DNA of 48,187 nt from Actinomycetes bacterium (lineage in GTDB: Bacteria; Actinomycetota; Acidimicrobiia; Acidimicrobiales; Ilumatobacteraceae): the NCBI GenBank assembly GCA_025360105.1, contig JANYCT010000062.1, positions 1-48,187 on the forward strand, in the 5' to 3' direction. The notes under the pieces are model-generated. The model had not been told where the DNA came from. It saw only the letters and a program-made list of their open reading frames with translations, and did not search any database. Every line of letters starts with the position of its first letter. The stretch's first letter is position 1. Shown here in pieces: positions 23,478-31,817 of the stretch. The position numbers were made by a program, and so were the translations under genes.

Positions 23478-25327
23478 TCCACCACCGCTCGATCACGTCG
23501 TCACGGCTGTTTTGGCTCGTCGGCGAATTCCCCCCGAACCCGGGCGGCATTGCAACCTTTGCTGCGACCGTCGGGCCCTTGCTCGCACGCCTCGATCACG
23601 ATATGCACCTTCTCGTGGGGTGGAACGGTCCCGCCCGTGAACAACTCGACGGTTTGGACATCATTCGTGAGCCGATACGCGATGCATTCGAGCGCGGGGC
23701 CGCGAGCGAGATCATGCACTTTCGCCGCCGCGTCATAGCCCTCAAGCACGAGATTCAGCCGACGCTCTATCACGTGCACGCGTCTGACCCAACCCCGGTG
23801 CTCCACCTCACCACGGCATCAGCCGCGCCTGCCCCCACCGTGTTGACGATGCACAACGAGATGGTCAAGCTCTTCGCTGTCGATGATCCTGACTCGTTGT
23901 TCACGCGACTGCTCCACGACTCACGCATCATCACCGGCGTGTCGAGCAGCGTCACGCGCCAGGCGGCGCTCGCTGTGCCCGAGCTCGCACACCGAATCGT
24001 CACCATTCCAAACGGAGTGCCGATCTTCGCGAATCCACCGTCACTCCCCGATCGCCCTCAACTCCTCGCGATTGGCCGGCTCATGCATCAAAAGGGATTC
24101 GATCGGCTGGTGCGCGCCATGCCCACCGTGCTCATACGTCATCCCGACGCTCAACTCGACGTGATCGGTGAGGGCCCCGAACGGCCAGCCCTCGAAGCGT
24201 TGATCACCGAATTCGGTCTGACCGACAGCATCACGCTGCACGGCTTTGTCGATCGCGATCTTGTGCCGGGCCTGCTCGCCGACGCGCAGGTGGTCATCGC
24301 CCCATCGCGATACGAAGGATTGCCATACGCGCTCCTCGAAGCATCGATGGCTGCGCGGCCGATCGTCGCCTCGCGAACCGGAGGAATCGACGAGGTTGTG
24401 ATCGATGACGAGACCGGCACCTTGATCGACCAAAAGGCTCTCGACGACGATCCCACGGTTCTCGGGCACGCGATCTGCGCCCTGCTCGACGATCGAGCAC
24501 TCGCTCACCGTTATGGAATGGCGGGGCGCGAGCGCACGATCCGGGTGTTCTCGGTCAATGCGTGCGCCGCGGCGTACGACCACGTGTATCGCGCCGCTAC
24601 CGCTGCTGTGGTCGACATTGCTGTCATCATTCCCGCGTGGAACGCTGGCCGACACCTTACGGCGGCTCTCGACTCGGTCATCGCGAATGCTGCATCCATC
24701 GACGCGACGGTGCAGATCCTCGTCATCGACGACGGGTCCACCGATGACACATCAGAGGTTGCATCTCGCTACGCCGACCAGGGGGTCGAACTTTTCTGGC
24801 AACCGAACCTCAATACAGCGATGGCACGCAACGCTGGTATCGCGCTCACCAACAGTCGCTATGTCGCCCATCTCGATGCCGACGACACTTGGCCAGCGGG
24901 ACGACTCGCCGCGCTCATGGCCCCGCTTGAGCTCGACCCCGATCTGGACGCCGTATTCGGACGAGCGATCGAATTCGCCGATGCGGACGCGCCGTCAACC
25001 GCCCGCTGGAGTCCCGAACCAATGCTGGTACGCGCCCCAACCGTGGGACTACTCCGACGTTCGACCCACGACCGCTTCGGCGGGTTCGCACCCGCCCTCG
25101 CGCTCGATCAGGTGAACTGGACTGGGCAGGCGCTGGCCCGAAATCTTCGATATGGCACGGTCGACGACATCGTGCTCTCGCGCCGCATCCACGCCGCAAA
25201 CAAATCGCACTCCCAGCCATTCACCACCGATCGCCGGCTGGTCTCGGTTGTGCGCAACGCCCTGGCCGCTCGCAGGCGCCAAGCAGACGAAGCCGCTCGT
25301 GCCCGGCCCAGTGATCCGGCCCAGTGA
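23474..25327 (+). CDS. Fused GT4-GT2 bifunctional glycosyltransferase
   Basis: A 617-residue two-domain protein. Residues about 10-370 are a GT-B family 4 transferase with FPPNPGGIATF, LLAIGRLMHQKGFDRLV, and APSRYEGLPYALLEASMA, which carries the E-x7-E pair. Residues about 375-600 are a GT-A family 2 transferase with VIIPAWNAGRH, VIDDGSTDDT, LDADDTW and SRRIHAANKS. The start is a TTG overlapping the previous stop (TTGA). The 3' end lies in a 13-bp tandem repeat that supplies the stop codon. Two glycosidic bonds in one glycan would be the simplest role. Confidence 0.87.
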   Translation: MIHHRSITSSRLFWLVGEFPPNPGGIATFAATVGPLLARLDHDMHLLVGWNGPAREQLDGLDIIREPIRDAFERGAASEIMHFRRRVIALKHEIQPTLYHVHASDPTPVLHLTTASAAPAPTVLTMHNEMVKLFAVDDPDSLFTRLLHDSRIITGVSSSVTRQAALAVPELAHRIVTIPNGVPIFANPPSLPDRPQLLAIGRLMHQKGFDRLVRAMPTVLIRHPDAQLDVIGEGPERPALEALITEFGLTDSITLHGFVDRDLVPGLLADAQVVIAPSRYEGLPYALLEASMAARPIVASRTGGIDEVVIDDETGTLIDQKALDDDPTVLGHAICALLDDRALAHRYGMAGRERTIRVFSVNACAAAYDHVYRAATAAVVDIAVIIPAWNAGRHLTAALDSVIANAASIDATVQILVIDDGSTDDTSEVASRYADQGVELFWQPNLNTAMARNAGIALTNSRYVAHLDADDTWPAGRLAALMAPLELDPDLDAVFGRAIEFADADAPSTARWSPEPMLVRAPTVGLLRRSTHDRFGGFAPALALDQVNWTGQALARNLRYGTVDDIVLSRRIHAANKSHSQPFTTDRRLVSVVRNALAARRRQADEAARARPSDPAQ

Positions 25328-25343
25328 TCCGGCCCAGTGATCC
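25305..25343. repeat. 13-bp tandem repeat, three copies
   Basis: Three exact copies of GGCCCAGTGATCC (25305-25317, 25318-25330, 25331-25343) span the end of the glycosyltransferase gene. Because 13 is not a multiple of three, the copies are read in different frames; copy two supplies the TGA stop. Confidence 0.95.
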
Positions 25344-25385
25344 GGGCTTGTGAGGCCACGATCTACGCCGAGCAACTGACGCTTC

Positions 25386-26258
25386 TCAACTCCTGAGGTA
25401 ATCCGCGCGCTGCAGTGTTCTCGCGCCATCGACAACGAGATGTTGGCCGGTGGTGACTGGTGAACGCGAGCGGTCGGCGAGGAACTGAACTGCCTGCACA
25501 ACGGCACCGACTGGTACGGGGCCATAAGCAAGGGGCTGCGCAGCCAAAGCCCGAACACCGGCATCGGCATCGTCGGCAAGCACCCAACCGGGCCCGACGG
25601 CATTCACCCGAATGTTCTGTGGGGCGAGCTGCATCGCGAAGTCCTCCATAAGTTTGACCCCGGCCGCTTTCGATGCGGCGTAGGCCGGCAATTTCGACGA
25701 CGAAACCGCGTGGATCGAGGTCACGAACACCACCGAGCCGGTGATCGCAGCGGCGAGCTTGGGCACAAGCGCATCGGTGAGGAGCGCCGGGCCAACGAGG
25801 TTCACCTGGAGCACCTCGCTCCACAGGTTGGATGCAGTGCTGCGCACGCCGGCGACAAGACCGTTTGTCCCGGCATTGTTGACGAGGATGTCAAGCGTTT
25901 CGATCGACGCCGCGAGCGCAGCGATGGCAAGCGGGTTGCGCAGATCGCACACGTGGGTTCGGAGACGATCTGTCGACCACGAGTCGTCGGGTAGGTGATC
26001 GACCAATGCGGCGAGGCCCTGTTCATCGATATCGACTGCATCGACCACGGCTCCTTGCGCGACGAATGCCTCCACCAGCGCCGAACCGATCAGGCCGGCG
26101 GCACCGGTGATGAGTACGTGCTGATCAAGGAATTGCTCAGACTCACGCGCCGGGTCGATGAGGTTCCACTGCACGGGTACCGGAGTGCGCAGTTCGCGTC
26201 GGGCAGCGCTGAGCGCACGGCGAAACCTCCACCGCCGCGTTGTCACCTGCCGCACCAT
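25386..26258 (-). CDS. SDR family oxidoreductase with N-terminal extension
   Basis: A 290-residue SDR with about 45 residues before the Rossmann start (HVLITGAAGLIGSALVEAF). It has LDILVNNAGTNG, VVFVTSIHAVSS, YAASK (Y-x3-K) and IRVNAVGPGWV. The ATG at 26258 is the first start that does not run into the divergent SnoaL-like gene. A shorter start near the Rossmann motif is possible. It lies 58 bases past the glycosyltransferase stop, on the opposite strand. A nucleotide-sugar or polyol substrate would suit the neighbourhood; this is weak inference. Confidence 0.85.
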   Translation of the reverse strand: MVRQVTTRRWRFRRALSAARRELRTPVPVQWNLIDPARESEQFLDQHVLITGAAGLIGSALVEAFVAQGAVVDAVDIDEQGLAALVDHLPDDSWSTDRLRTHVCDLRNPLAIAALAASIETLDILVNNAGTNGLVAGVRSTASNLWSEVLQVNLVGPALLTDALVPKLAAAITGSVVFVTSIHAVSSSKLPAYAASKAAGVKLMEDFAMQLAPQNIRVNAVGPGWVLADDADAGVRALAAQPLAYGPVPVGAVVQAVQFLADRSRSPVTTGQHLVVDGARTLQRADYLRS

Positions 26259-26334
26259 GGCGACGATTCTTGCCGACCGACCTACTATCGGCAACACCGG
26301 CCCGCCACCGCCGGCCCGACAAGAGCGAGACGAC

Positions 26335-26709
26335 ATGACCCACGATGAGATCAACGACCTGGCCACCCGCTTCGTGGCAGCTGTTGCTGCGGGCGACGTC
26401 GCCACGGTGGAAGCGATATACGCCGACGACGCCACCATCTGGCACAACTTCGACAAGATCAATCAGACCCCGTCGGAGAACCTGGCCACACTGCTCGGAA
26501 TGCACCGCATGCTCACGAACATTCGCTACGAAGACATTCGTCGCACCATTGTCGACGATGGCTTCTACCAGCAGCACGTGTTACGTGGAACAACCAAGAG
26601 TGGTGAGCTCGACCTCCCCGCAGTACTGCGCGTCTATGTTGCCGACGGCCGCATCACGCGGCTCGAGGAATACCTCGACACCGCACAGGTCGCCGCCGCA
26701 ATGCGCTGA
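26335..26709 (+). CDS. SnoaL-like (NTF2-fold) protein
   Basis: A 124-residue protein with the NTF2-like pattern: N-terminal helices (INDLATRFVAAVAAGDVATVEAIY), ADDATIWHNFD, HRMLTNIRYED and the C-terminal strands VLRVYVADGRITRLEEYLD. The family includes ketosteroid isomerases, epoxide hydrolases and ligand-binding proteins. GAGCGAGA lies just upstream of the ATG. No catalytic residue assignment is safe. It converges with the anti-sigma gene, 10 bases apart. Confidence 0.78.
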   Translation: MTHDEINDLATRFVAAVAAGDVATVEAIYADDATIWHNFDKINQTPSENLATLLGMHRMLTNIRYEDIRRTIVDDGFYQQHVLRGTTKSGELDLPAVLRVYVADGRITRLEEYLDTAQVAAAMR

Positions 26710-26719
26710 AGTCGCACCG

Positions 26720-27457
26720 TTACGAGGGCGCGCCGGCCACCACGACGGGCTGCTTCGACACCGTCACGCCACCCTGCACCTCGTCAGTGATCGCCAACAA
26801 GGCGACGTGGCCCGACACGGTGAACAGCGCTGTTCCTGGGCGCGAACCGAGAACTCCGAGAGAGACGAGCTGACCGTTGATCTGACCCCACAACTGATAC
26901 GTGCGCGACGGGTTGAGTGTGGGCAGGCTGTCGGCGAGTAGGAAGCCGTGGCCGCTGGGATCTACCACGGCACGCACCTTCACCCCGGCTGCTGACTCGG
27001 ATGTGAGTTGTGCCTCCACCGATCCGGGGTCGGCCATGGCAACTGCCACCGCGCGCTCGATTCCGTTGGCCGATGACGTGTTTGGCCTCGATTCCGACAT
27101 CCTCACCGCCACCACCGCGATGAGCGCTGCCGCGGCGGACGCAGCAACCCACGCACCGACGGTGCGCCAACGACGGTTGGCCTTGGTCGAACGCAGGGGC
27201 AGCACACTAGCCAGTTCTTCCACGGGCTCAGCCTCGGTGCCCTCGAGCGAGTCGGCGATACGTTCCCAGAGACCATCGGGCGCATCCATGCCCGACCATG
27301 CCAACATCGTCGCCACCTCGCGATGCTCTTGCACCTCGCGACTCGCCCTCGGGCTGGCCAAGAGATAGTCCTCAACTGCGCGACGCTCGTCGTCGTCGAC
27401 GGCGTCGAGCGCGTACGCTCCGAGCAGCTCCTCGATCTCGAATGGATCGGTGGCCAT
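26720..27457 (-). CDS. Anti-sigma factor, RskA family
   Basis: A 245-residue membrane anti-sigma factor. The N-terminal about 60 residues (IEELLGAYALDAVDDDERRAVEDYL) are a cytoplasmic anti-sigma domain. A single membrane helix follows at about 100-120 (VGAWVAASAAAALIAVVAV). The extracytoplasmic RskA-type domain includes YQLWGQINGQLVSLGVLG. It would hold the partner sigma factor inactive at the membrane until proteolysis. The ATG overlaps the sigma stop (TGATG) and has GGGAG 8 bases upstream. Confidence 0.88.
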   Translation of the reverse strand: MATDPFEIEELLGAYALDAVDDDERRAVEDYLLASPRASREVQEHREVATMLAWSGMDAPDGLWERIADSLEGTEAEPVEELASVLPLRSTKANRRWRTVGAWVAASAAAALIAVVAVRMSESRPNTSSANGIERAVAVAMADPGSVEAQLTSESAAGVKVRAVVDPSGHGFLLADSLPTLNPSRTYQLWGQINGQLVSLGVLGSRPGTALFTVSGHVALLAITDEVQGGVTVSKQPVVVAGAPS

Positions 27458-28047
27458 CACTGATCTCCCATCGCAACGCCTGCGTCTTGTAGTGAACCAC
27501 GAAGCCGTTTGAGCCCGATACGAATGCGGCTCTTCACGGTGCCCTCTGCTTCGCCAAGCTGCTCGGCAACTTCTCGATAGGTGAGCCCGCCGAAGTAGGC
27601 CAATTCGATCGCAGCTCGTTCGCCATCGTGCAGCCCTGCAAGCGCATCGCGCACCTGCGCAGCCAGCATGAGGTCCCAGACTTCGCGGTCGATGTCGTAC
27701 CCAGACTCCGCTGCACTACGTGCGTCACGGTCCTCGCGTCGACGACGCGAGGAGTTCGATCGCAACACATCGACCGATCGGCCGTGCGCGTGGGCGAGCA
27801 GGAAGCTGCGCAGCGACCCACGCTCAGGGTCGAACCGATCGGGCGTGTTCCACAGTCGCAAGAACACTTCTTGCACTACTTCTTCGGCCTGGGCATGATC
27901 GCCGAGCAAACGTTTCGCGAGGCCGAACACCGAACCGGAATGGCGTCGGTACGCCTCGGCCAGCGCGCTTTGGCGGTAGCGGGCAATGGCCATGACGAGC
28001 GCTGCATCAGATGCGGTGCCGAAATCGTCGCGCAATCCGCTGCTCAT
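27457..28047 (-). CDS. ECF-type RNA polymerase sigma factor (SigK-like)
   Basis: A 196-residue sigma-70 family factor with region 2 (GLAKRLLGDHAQAEEVVQEVFLRLW) and region 4 (LAYFGGLTYREVAEQLGEAEGTVKSRIRIGLKRLR), and no region 3. It is followed by a RskA-type anti-sigma gene, as for SigK/RskA of mycobacteria. The ATG overlaps the stop of the upstream RNA methyltransferase gene (ATGA), so sigma factor synthesis is coupled to that enzyme's translation. Confidence 0.92.
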   Translation of the reverse strand: MSSGLRDDFGTASDAALVMAIARYRQSALAEAYRRHSGSVFGLAKRLLGDHAQAEEVVQEVFLRLWNTPDRFDPERGSLRSFLLAHAHGRSVDVLRSNSSRRRREDRDARSAAESGYDIDREVWDLMLAAQVRDALAGLHDGERAAIELAYFGGLTYREVAEQLGEAEGTVKSRIRIGLKRLRGSLQDAGVAMGDQ

Positions 28048-29294
28048 GCGGGTTCTACGGAGCGAGGCGGATGCTGGATGACGATTCGGGAATCTTTGCT
28101 CTCAATTGCCCGAGCGCCATAGGAGAACCGATCGAAGCGGGTCACGGCCTCGATGTGCGATGTGTTCGGGAACAGGTCGAGCACTTCGGTGCCTCGATGC
28201 GCGTAGCCGTGCTCACGCAACAGGCGGGTGTCTCGAGCCAGCGAGCCGATGTCGCAACTCACCAGCACGATACGCGCGGCGCCTGTGTCCGCAAGCCGCG
28301 CGGCACCGATCTTGTCGAGGCCGCTCCGCGCCGGATCCGCGATGACGACATCGGCTGCGATGGGCTGCCATGCCTCGAGCCGACACTCGACAATCTCGGC
28401 GCGCCGACCGCGCAGATTGTGGCGCGCATCGGCGCACGCCGATGGGGACGCCTCGACGAGCACCACTCGCCCCGCATTGCGGGCGACTGTTGCTGCGAAA
28501 AGACCAACGCCGCCATAGGCATCGACGACGGTGCATGCCGTCAGATCGAGATCCGCGAGAGTTCGGGCCACGGCGTCGACCAACAGTTCGGCTGCTTGCG
28601 GGGATGATTGGAAGAACGACCCGGCTGACACCCGAAACCGGTGACCCCCCACGGTTTCGTGTACCGCAGTGTGGATTCCCACCCGCACGTCGTCCGCCAG
28701 GCCTTTGATCTCAGCCCCCGCGTCGCCCCACACCGCAACCTCGTCACTCGAGACGCCGACGCGCAATGTGACCTCATCAGTTCCAGCAACCACGACGGTT
28801 GACAACATCTTGTTGATCGCGCGGTACGCCACGGGGCAATTGTCGATCGCGACAACGTCATGCGAACGACGCGAGCGAAGTCCGACTCGACCGTGCTGAC
28901 CAACGGCCACACGCATCGTGGTGCGGTAGCCCCACGGCGCGACCGTTGACCCGACCACGACCACGGGCTCATCGACCCGAGCAGTACGCGACAATGCCTC
29001 GCGGACGATCTCGCACTTGAACCTCAACTGCTCCGTCGGTGCGACGTGTAACCAATCGCATCCGCCACACCCACGGCGCCATGGCGCACACGAGGGGTCA
29101 ACGCGATGTGGTGATGCCTCGATCACATCAATCACGTCGGCCGTGGCGAAGTCCTTCTTGGCGGAGCGATAGCGCACCGTGACCAGTTCGCCGGGCAAGG
29201 CGCCATTCACGAACACCACGCGACCGTCGCCGTCGCGGGCCAACGCGGCGCCACCGACGACCATGTGCGAGGGACGAAGTTCGCCAGTTTCCAC
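28044..29294 (-). CDS. TrmA/RlmD-type RNA 5-methyluridine methyltransferase
   Basis: A 416-residue class I SAM-dependent methyltransferase. It has an N-terminal TRAM-like barrel (VFVNGALPGELVTVRY), a cysteine cluster SCAPWRRGCGGCDW for a [4Fe-4S] centre, FRVSAGSFFQSS, VVDAYGGVGLFAATVA (SAM site), DPARSGLD, and SCDIGSLARD with the catalytic cysteine. It would make m5U in rRNA or tRNA. The GTG start has no ribosome-binding site but TACGAT lies 6 bases upstream, suggesting a leaderless mRNA. It heads an operon with the sigma and anti-sigma genes. Confidence 0.88.
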   Translation of the reverse strand: METGELRPSHMVVGGAALARDGDGRVVFVNGALPGELVTVRYRSAKKDFATADVIDVIEASPHRVDPSCAPWRRGCGGCDWLHVAPTEQLRFKCEIVREALSRTARVDEPVVVVGSTVAPWGYRTTMRVAVGQHGRVGLRSRRSHDVVAIDNCPVAYRAINKMLSTVVVAGTDEVTLRVGVSSDEVAVWGDAGAEIKGLADDVRVGIHTAVHETVGGHRFRVSAGSFFQSSPQAAELLVDAVARTLADLDLTACTVVDAYGGVGLFAATVARNAGRVVLVEASPSACADARHNLRGRRAEIVECRLEAWQPIAADVVIADPARSGLDKIGAARLADTGAARIVLVSCDIGSLARDTRLLREHGYAHRGTEVLDLFPNTSHIEAVTRFDRFSYGARAIESKDSRIVIQHPPRSVEPA

Positions 29295-29300
29295 GCAGGG

Positions 29301-29306
29301 ATCGTA
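29301..29306 (-). promoter_or_regulatory. -10 element TACGAT of the methyltransferase-sigma operon
   Basis: Read on the reverse strand, TACGAT is followed by 6 bases and the GTG start at 29294, fitting a leaderless promoter. Confidence 0.45.
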
Positions 29307-29338
29307 GGCCGTACCGTGCTGGGAACGCTCCAGTTCTG

Positions 29339-29344
29339 TAGCGT
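29339..29344 (+). promoter_or_regulatory. -10 element TAGCGT upstream of rpe
   Basis: TAGCGT lies 8 bases before the rpe ATG, with no ribosome-binding site between them. A leaderless or near-leaderless start is likely. Confidence 0.4.
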
Positions 29345-29352
29345 CGTGGCTG

Positions 29353-30042
29353 ATGACCCGGCCGATTGAAATCGCACCTTCCGTTCTCCCCGTTGACCTG
29401 TCGATGCTCGGCGAGGCGGTAGCCGAACTGGAGGCCGCCGGCGTCGACCGAATTCAGTGGGATGTCATGGACGGCCAGTTCGTCCCCAACCTCACGTTTG
29501 GGCCAGACGTCATTGCGAGCGCGCGCCGGCACACATCACTCCCGTTCGAAGCGCACCTCATGGTGCTCACCCCCGATGTCATGGCCGCGCAGTACGTGCA
29601 AGCCGGCTGCGAACGTCTCATCGTGCATGCCGAAGCGTGCACCCATCTGCATCGCACCCTCGGCAACATTCGCTCACTCGGCGCGAAGGCAGCCGTCGCG
29701 CTGAATCCGGCAACCCCGGCCGGTGCACTCGCACATGTGCTCGATCTTGTCGACATGGTGCTGGTGATGACCGTGAACCCCGGCTTCGGTGGTCAGTCCT
29801 ACATCGCCACCATGGAGCCCAAGATTCGCGACGTTCGCGACATGATTGCCGCCGCGGGATTCAGCGAAACAATCGACATCGAGGTTGACGGCGGGATCTC
29901 AGCGGGCACCGTCGCCGGGGCCGCCGCCGCAGGCGCAAATGTGTTTGTGGCCGGCAGTGCACTGTTTCGCGATCCCCTCGGACTCAGCCACGCGGTCAGC
30001 GAGATTCGTGCGCACGCAGAGGCGGCTAGATCAGCGAGTTGA
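29353..30042 (+). CDS. rpe: Ribulose-phosphate 3-epimerase
   Basis: A 229-residue TIM-barrel enzyme interconverting ribulose 5-phosphate and xylulose 5-phosphate in the pentose phosphate pathway. It has IAPSVLPVDL, WDVMDGQFVPNLTFGP (metal ligand and catalytic aspartate), HLMV, VLVMTVNPGFGGQSY, IEVDGGISAG (second catalytic aspartate) and FVAGSALF. Length is normal. The last 12 bases overlap the convergent membrane-protein gene. Confidence 0.95.
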   Translation: MTRPIEIAPSVLPVDLSMLGEAVAELEAAGVDRIQWDVMDGQFVPNLTFGPDVIASARRHTSLPFEAHLMVLTPDVMAAQYVQAGCERLIVHAEACTHLHRTLGNIRSLGAKAAVALNPATPAGALAHVLDLVDMVLVMTVNPGFGGQSYIATMEPKIRDVRDMIAAAGFSETIDIEVDGGISAGTVAGAAAAGANVFVAGSALFRDPLGLSHAVSEIRAHAEAARSAS

Positions 30043-30810
30043 GTGATGACGACGATCGCGGCGTGCCGGTTGCGAGGGTCCACCTTCGGCGGCGCGCCGC
30101 ACCACGAGGAACATCGCAGTAAACATCCAGCGGACCAGCACCAGCACAATGATGATGCCAAACGCCCACACAACCGGTCGCACAACGGCAAGCAGCACGT
30201 CGCGCTGCGATGAGCGGAGACCTCTGAAGATGCCACTCTCGATGGGGCTGCCATCCACCTGAAGTGTGCGGATGGGGTCGTCAAGGCGCGGACACTCCAG
30301 CGTCTTGTCGTTGATACCGATCACTGCGTTGCCGCCAAACAGGGCCTTGGAGTCACGCACCTTCGATGTCAACCCGTTGAATCCATCCCTTGGCGCGGCG
30401 CCCACCAGATACCGGTGGTTGGTGGCCAGATATCGCACGTCATCGTCGTAACGGATGTCGACGAGGTCGGTGACTGCGTAGCCATCGACGCTGCCGGCAC
30501 GAACCTGCTCCAAACGAAACCGCGCCGTGCGTGTGTCCTTCGCGATCAGCGTGCCCACGAACACCGCCGTGGCCGGAGGTGGAACATCGCACCCGGCCGG
30601 GGCCACTACGAGTGGCGAGGAGACCTGATCGGTACCCGTGGTGCTCCCGGATGGGGTGCCCTCGCCCGGAGCGACATCTGCAGGCACAGAGTCTGTGGGC
30701 ACGGTGTCGGGCGGAGCCGGGGTCGTGGGTGCAGATGCTTGAGCCGCCGGGGAGACGAGCAACGCGCCGAAAACAACACACGTTGCAGCCAACCACTTCA
30801 CCTTCGACAC
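30031..30810 (-). CDS. Secreted, C-terminally membrane-anchored protein of unknown function
   Basis: A 259-residue protein I do not recognise. It has an N-terminal signal peptide (KWLAATCVVFGALLVSPAAQASA), a Pro/Thr/Ser/Gly-rich spacer (about 28-65), an extracellular domain with two cysteines (AGCDVPPP and LECPRLDD) and YDDDVRYLATNHRYLVGAAP, then a membrane helix (about 215-238) and a basic tail. TATCGT lies 7 bases before the in-frame GTG at 30801, which would give a cleaner signal peptide, so the start may be there. Its 3' end overlaps rpe by 12 bases. Confidence 0.75.
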   Translation of the reverse strand: MSKVKWLAATCVVFGALLVSPAAQASAPTTPAPPDTVPTDSVPADVAPGEGTPSGSTTGTDQVSSPLVVAPAGCDVPPPATAVFVGTLIAKDTRTARFRLEQVRAGSVDGYAVTDLVDIRYDDDVRYLATNHRYLVGAAPRDGFNGLTSKVRDSKALFGGNAVIGINDKTLECPRLDDPIRTLQVDGSPIESGIFRGLRSSQRDVLLAVVRPVVWAFGIIIVLVLVRWMFTAMFLVVRRAAEGGPSQPARRDRRHHSTR

Positions 30811-30890
30811 GATAGTTGTTCAAGCGTTCGCGCGCAGCGCAGGTCGCGCCGACTCGTGACACGACACTCGTTCGTATGACACGACGCGCG

Positions 30891-31667
30891 TCAGCGGCCC
30901 TGAAAGTTTGGTTCGCGCTTTTCCATGAACGCAAGAATGGCCTCGGGGGTATCGCGGGTGCCGAAGTTCACGGTCTGCGCGGCGCCTTCGTCGTCGAGCG
31001 CCTCTTCCATGGTGACGTTCATCGAGTTGTTGAGCAAACGCTTGGACTGTGCAAGGGCGATTGGCGGCGAGGCCACGAGTCGGGCCGCCCACGCATCGAC
31101 GAACGCATCGAGTTCGGCATCGGGCACTACCCGATTCACCAAGCCAATGCTCTGGGCCTCCGCGGCGCTGAGAATGTCACCAAAGAAGGCGAGTTCTTTG
31201 GCCACGTGCAGACCGACGCGACGCGGCAACACCCATGACCCTCCGAAGTCGAGCGACAGTCCCCGCCGCGAGAAGATCTCTGAGAAACGCGCCGTCTCGC
31301 CCGCCACCACCAGATCGCAGCCGAAGGCCACGTTGCAACCGGCACCCACCGCCACGCCGCGGACCTTGGCAATGGTGGGCTGTGGTATGCGGTGCAACGC
31401 CAGCGCAACATCGGTGATGTGGCGCATCGCGCTTAGCTGATGTCGTGGGGGGCCATCCGTGGGTGCGGCCCACAGATCGGCCCCGGAGCAGAACTCACCA
31501 CCCGCGCCGGTGATCACCACCACTCGGTCATCGGCCCTGCCGGGAATAGCGCGGAAGGTTTCGAGCAACTCGTCCCACATCTGCTGTGTGGCAGCGTTCT
31601 TCTTGGCCGGACGGTTGAGCATGATGGTGACAACGCCCTCGTGACGGGTGACCTCGATAGTTTCCAT
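30891..31667 (-). CDS. Enoyl-CoA hydratase/isomerase family protein
   Basis: A 258-residue crotonase-fold enzyme with GGEFCSGADLWAAP and VRGVAVGAGCNVAFGCDLVVAGETARF (oxyanion-hole loops). FSEIFSRRGLSLDFGGSWVLPR carries an aspartate in the late catalytic region in place of a glutamate pair. It would hydrate or isomerise an enoyl-CoA. The ATG at 31667 has TATCGT 8 bases upstream; an in-frame ATG at 31691 would add 8 residues and overlap the divergent small gene. Confidence 0.87.
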   Translation of the reverse strand: METIEVTRHEGVVTIMLNRPAKKNAATQQMWDELLETFRAIPGRADDRVVVITGAGGEFCSGADLWAAPTDGPPRHQLSAMRHITDVALALHRIPQPTIAKVRGVAVGAGCNVAFGCDLVVAGETARFSEIFSRRGLSLDFGGSWVLPRRVGLHVAKELAFFGDILSAAEAQSIGLVNRVVPDAELDAFVDAWAARLVASPPIALAQSKRLLNNSMNVTMEEALDDEGAAQTVNFGTRDTPEAILAFMEKREPNFQGR

Positions 31668-31675
31668 GTCTGGCG

Positions 31676-31683
31676 ACGATACT
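31676..31683. promoter_or_regulatory. Overlapping divergent -10 elements
   Basis: TATCGT on the reverse strand (31681-31676) lies 8 bases before the hydratase ATG. GATACT on the forward strand (31678-31683) lies 6 bases before the small gene's ATG. The two boxes overlap, so the promoters would compete. Confidence 0.35.
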
Positions 31684-31689
31684 GATGCC

Positions 31690-31800
31690 ATGGGCTATAA
31701 CCCGCACCGAAAGTTCGTTCCCAAACGTGGCGACCTCGCCATGGTGATCCTTGCGACTGCCATCGCTTTGGCCCTCGTGGTGTGGGCGTTTGCGGGCTGA
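31690..31800 (+). CDS. 36-residue single-helix membrane protein
   Basis: A short reading frame opens MGYNPHRKFVPKRGDLAMV and continues with a hydrophobic helix (about residues 18-34) ending VVWAFAG. The basic N-terminus and lone helix predict a cytoplasmic N-terminus. The codons look like real coding sequence and the frame ends cleanly before the yraN-like gene. No family is known to me. There is no ribosome-binding site; a leaderless start from GATACT is possible. Confidence 0.55.
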   Translation: MGYNPHRKFVPKRGDLAMVILATAIALALVVWAFAG

Positions 31801-31817
31801 AGCGCTGAACTCTCGAG

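Noticed and set aside
26259-26462. N-terminal extension of the SDR at 25386
   Set aside because: It crosses the divergent SnoaL-like gene and has no similarity to SDRs.
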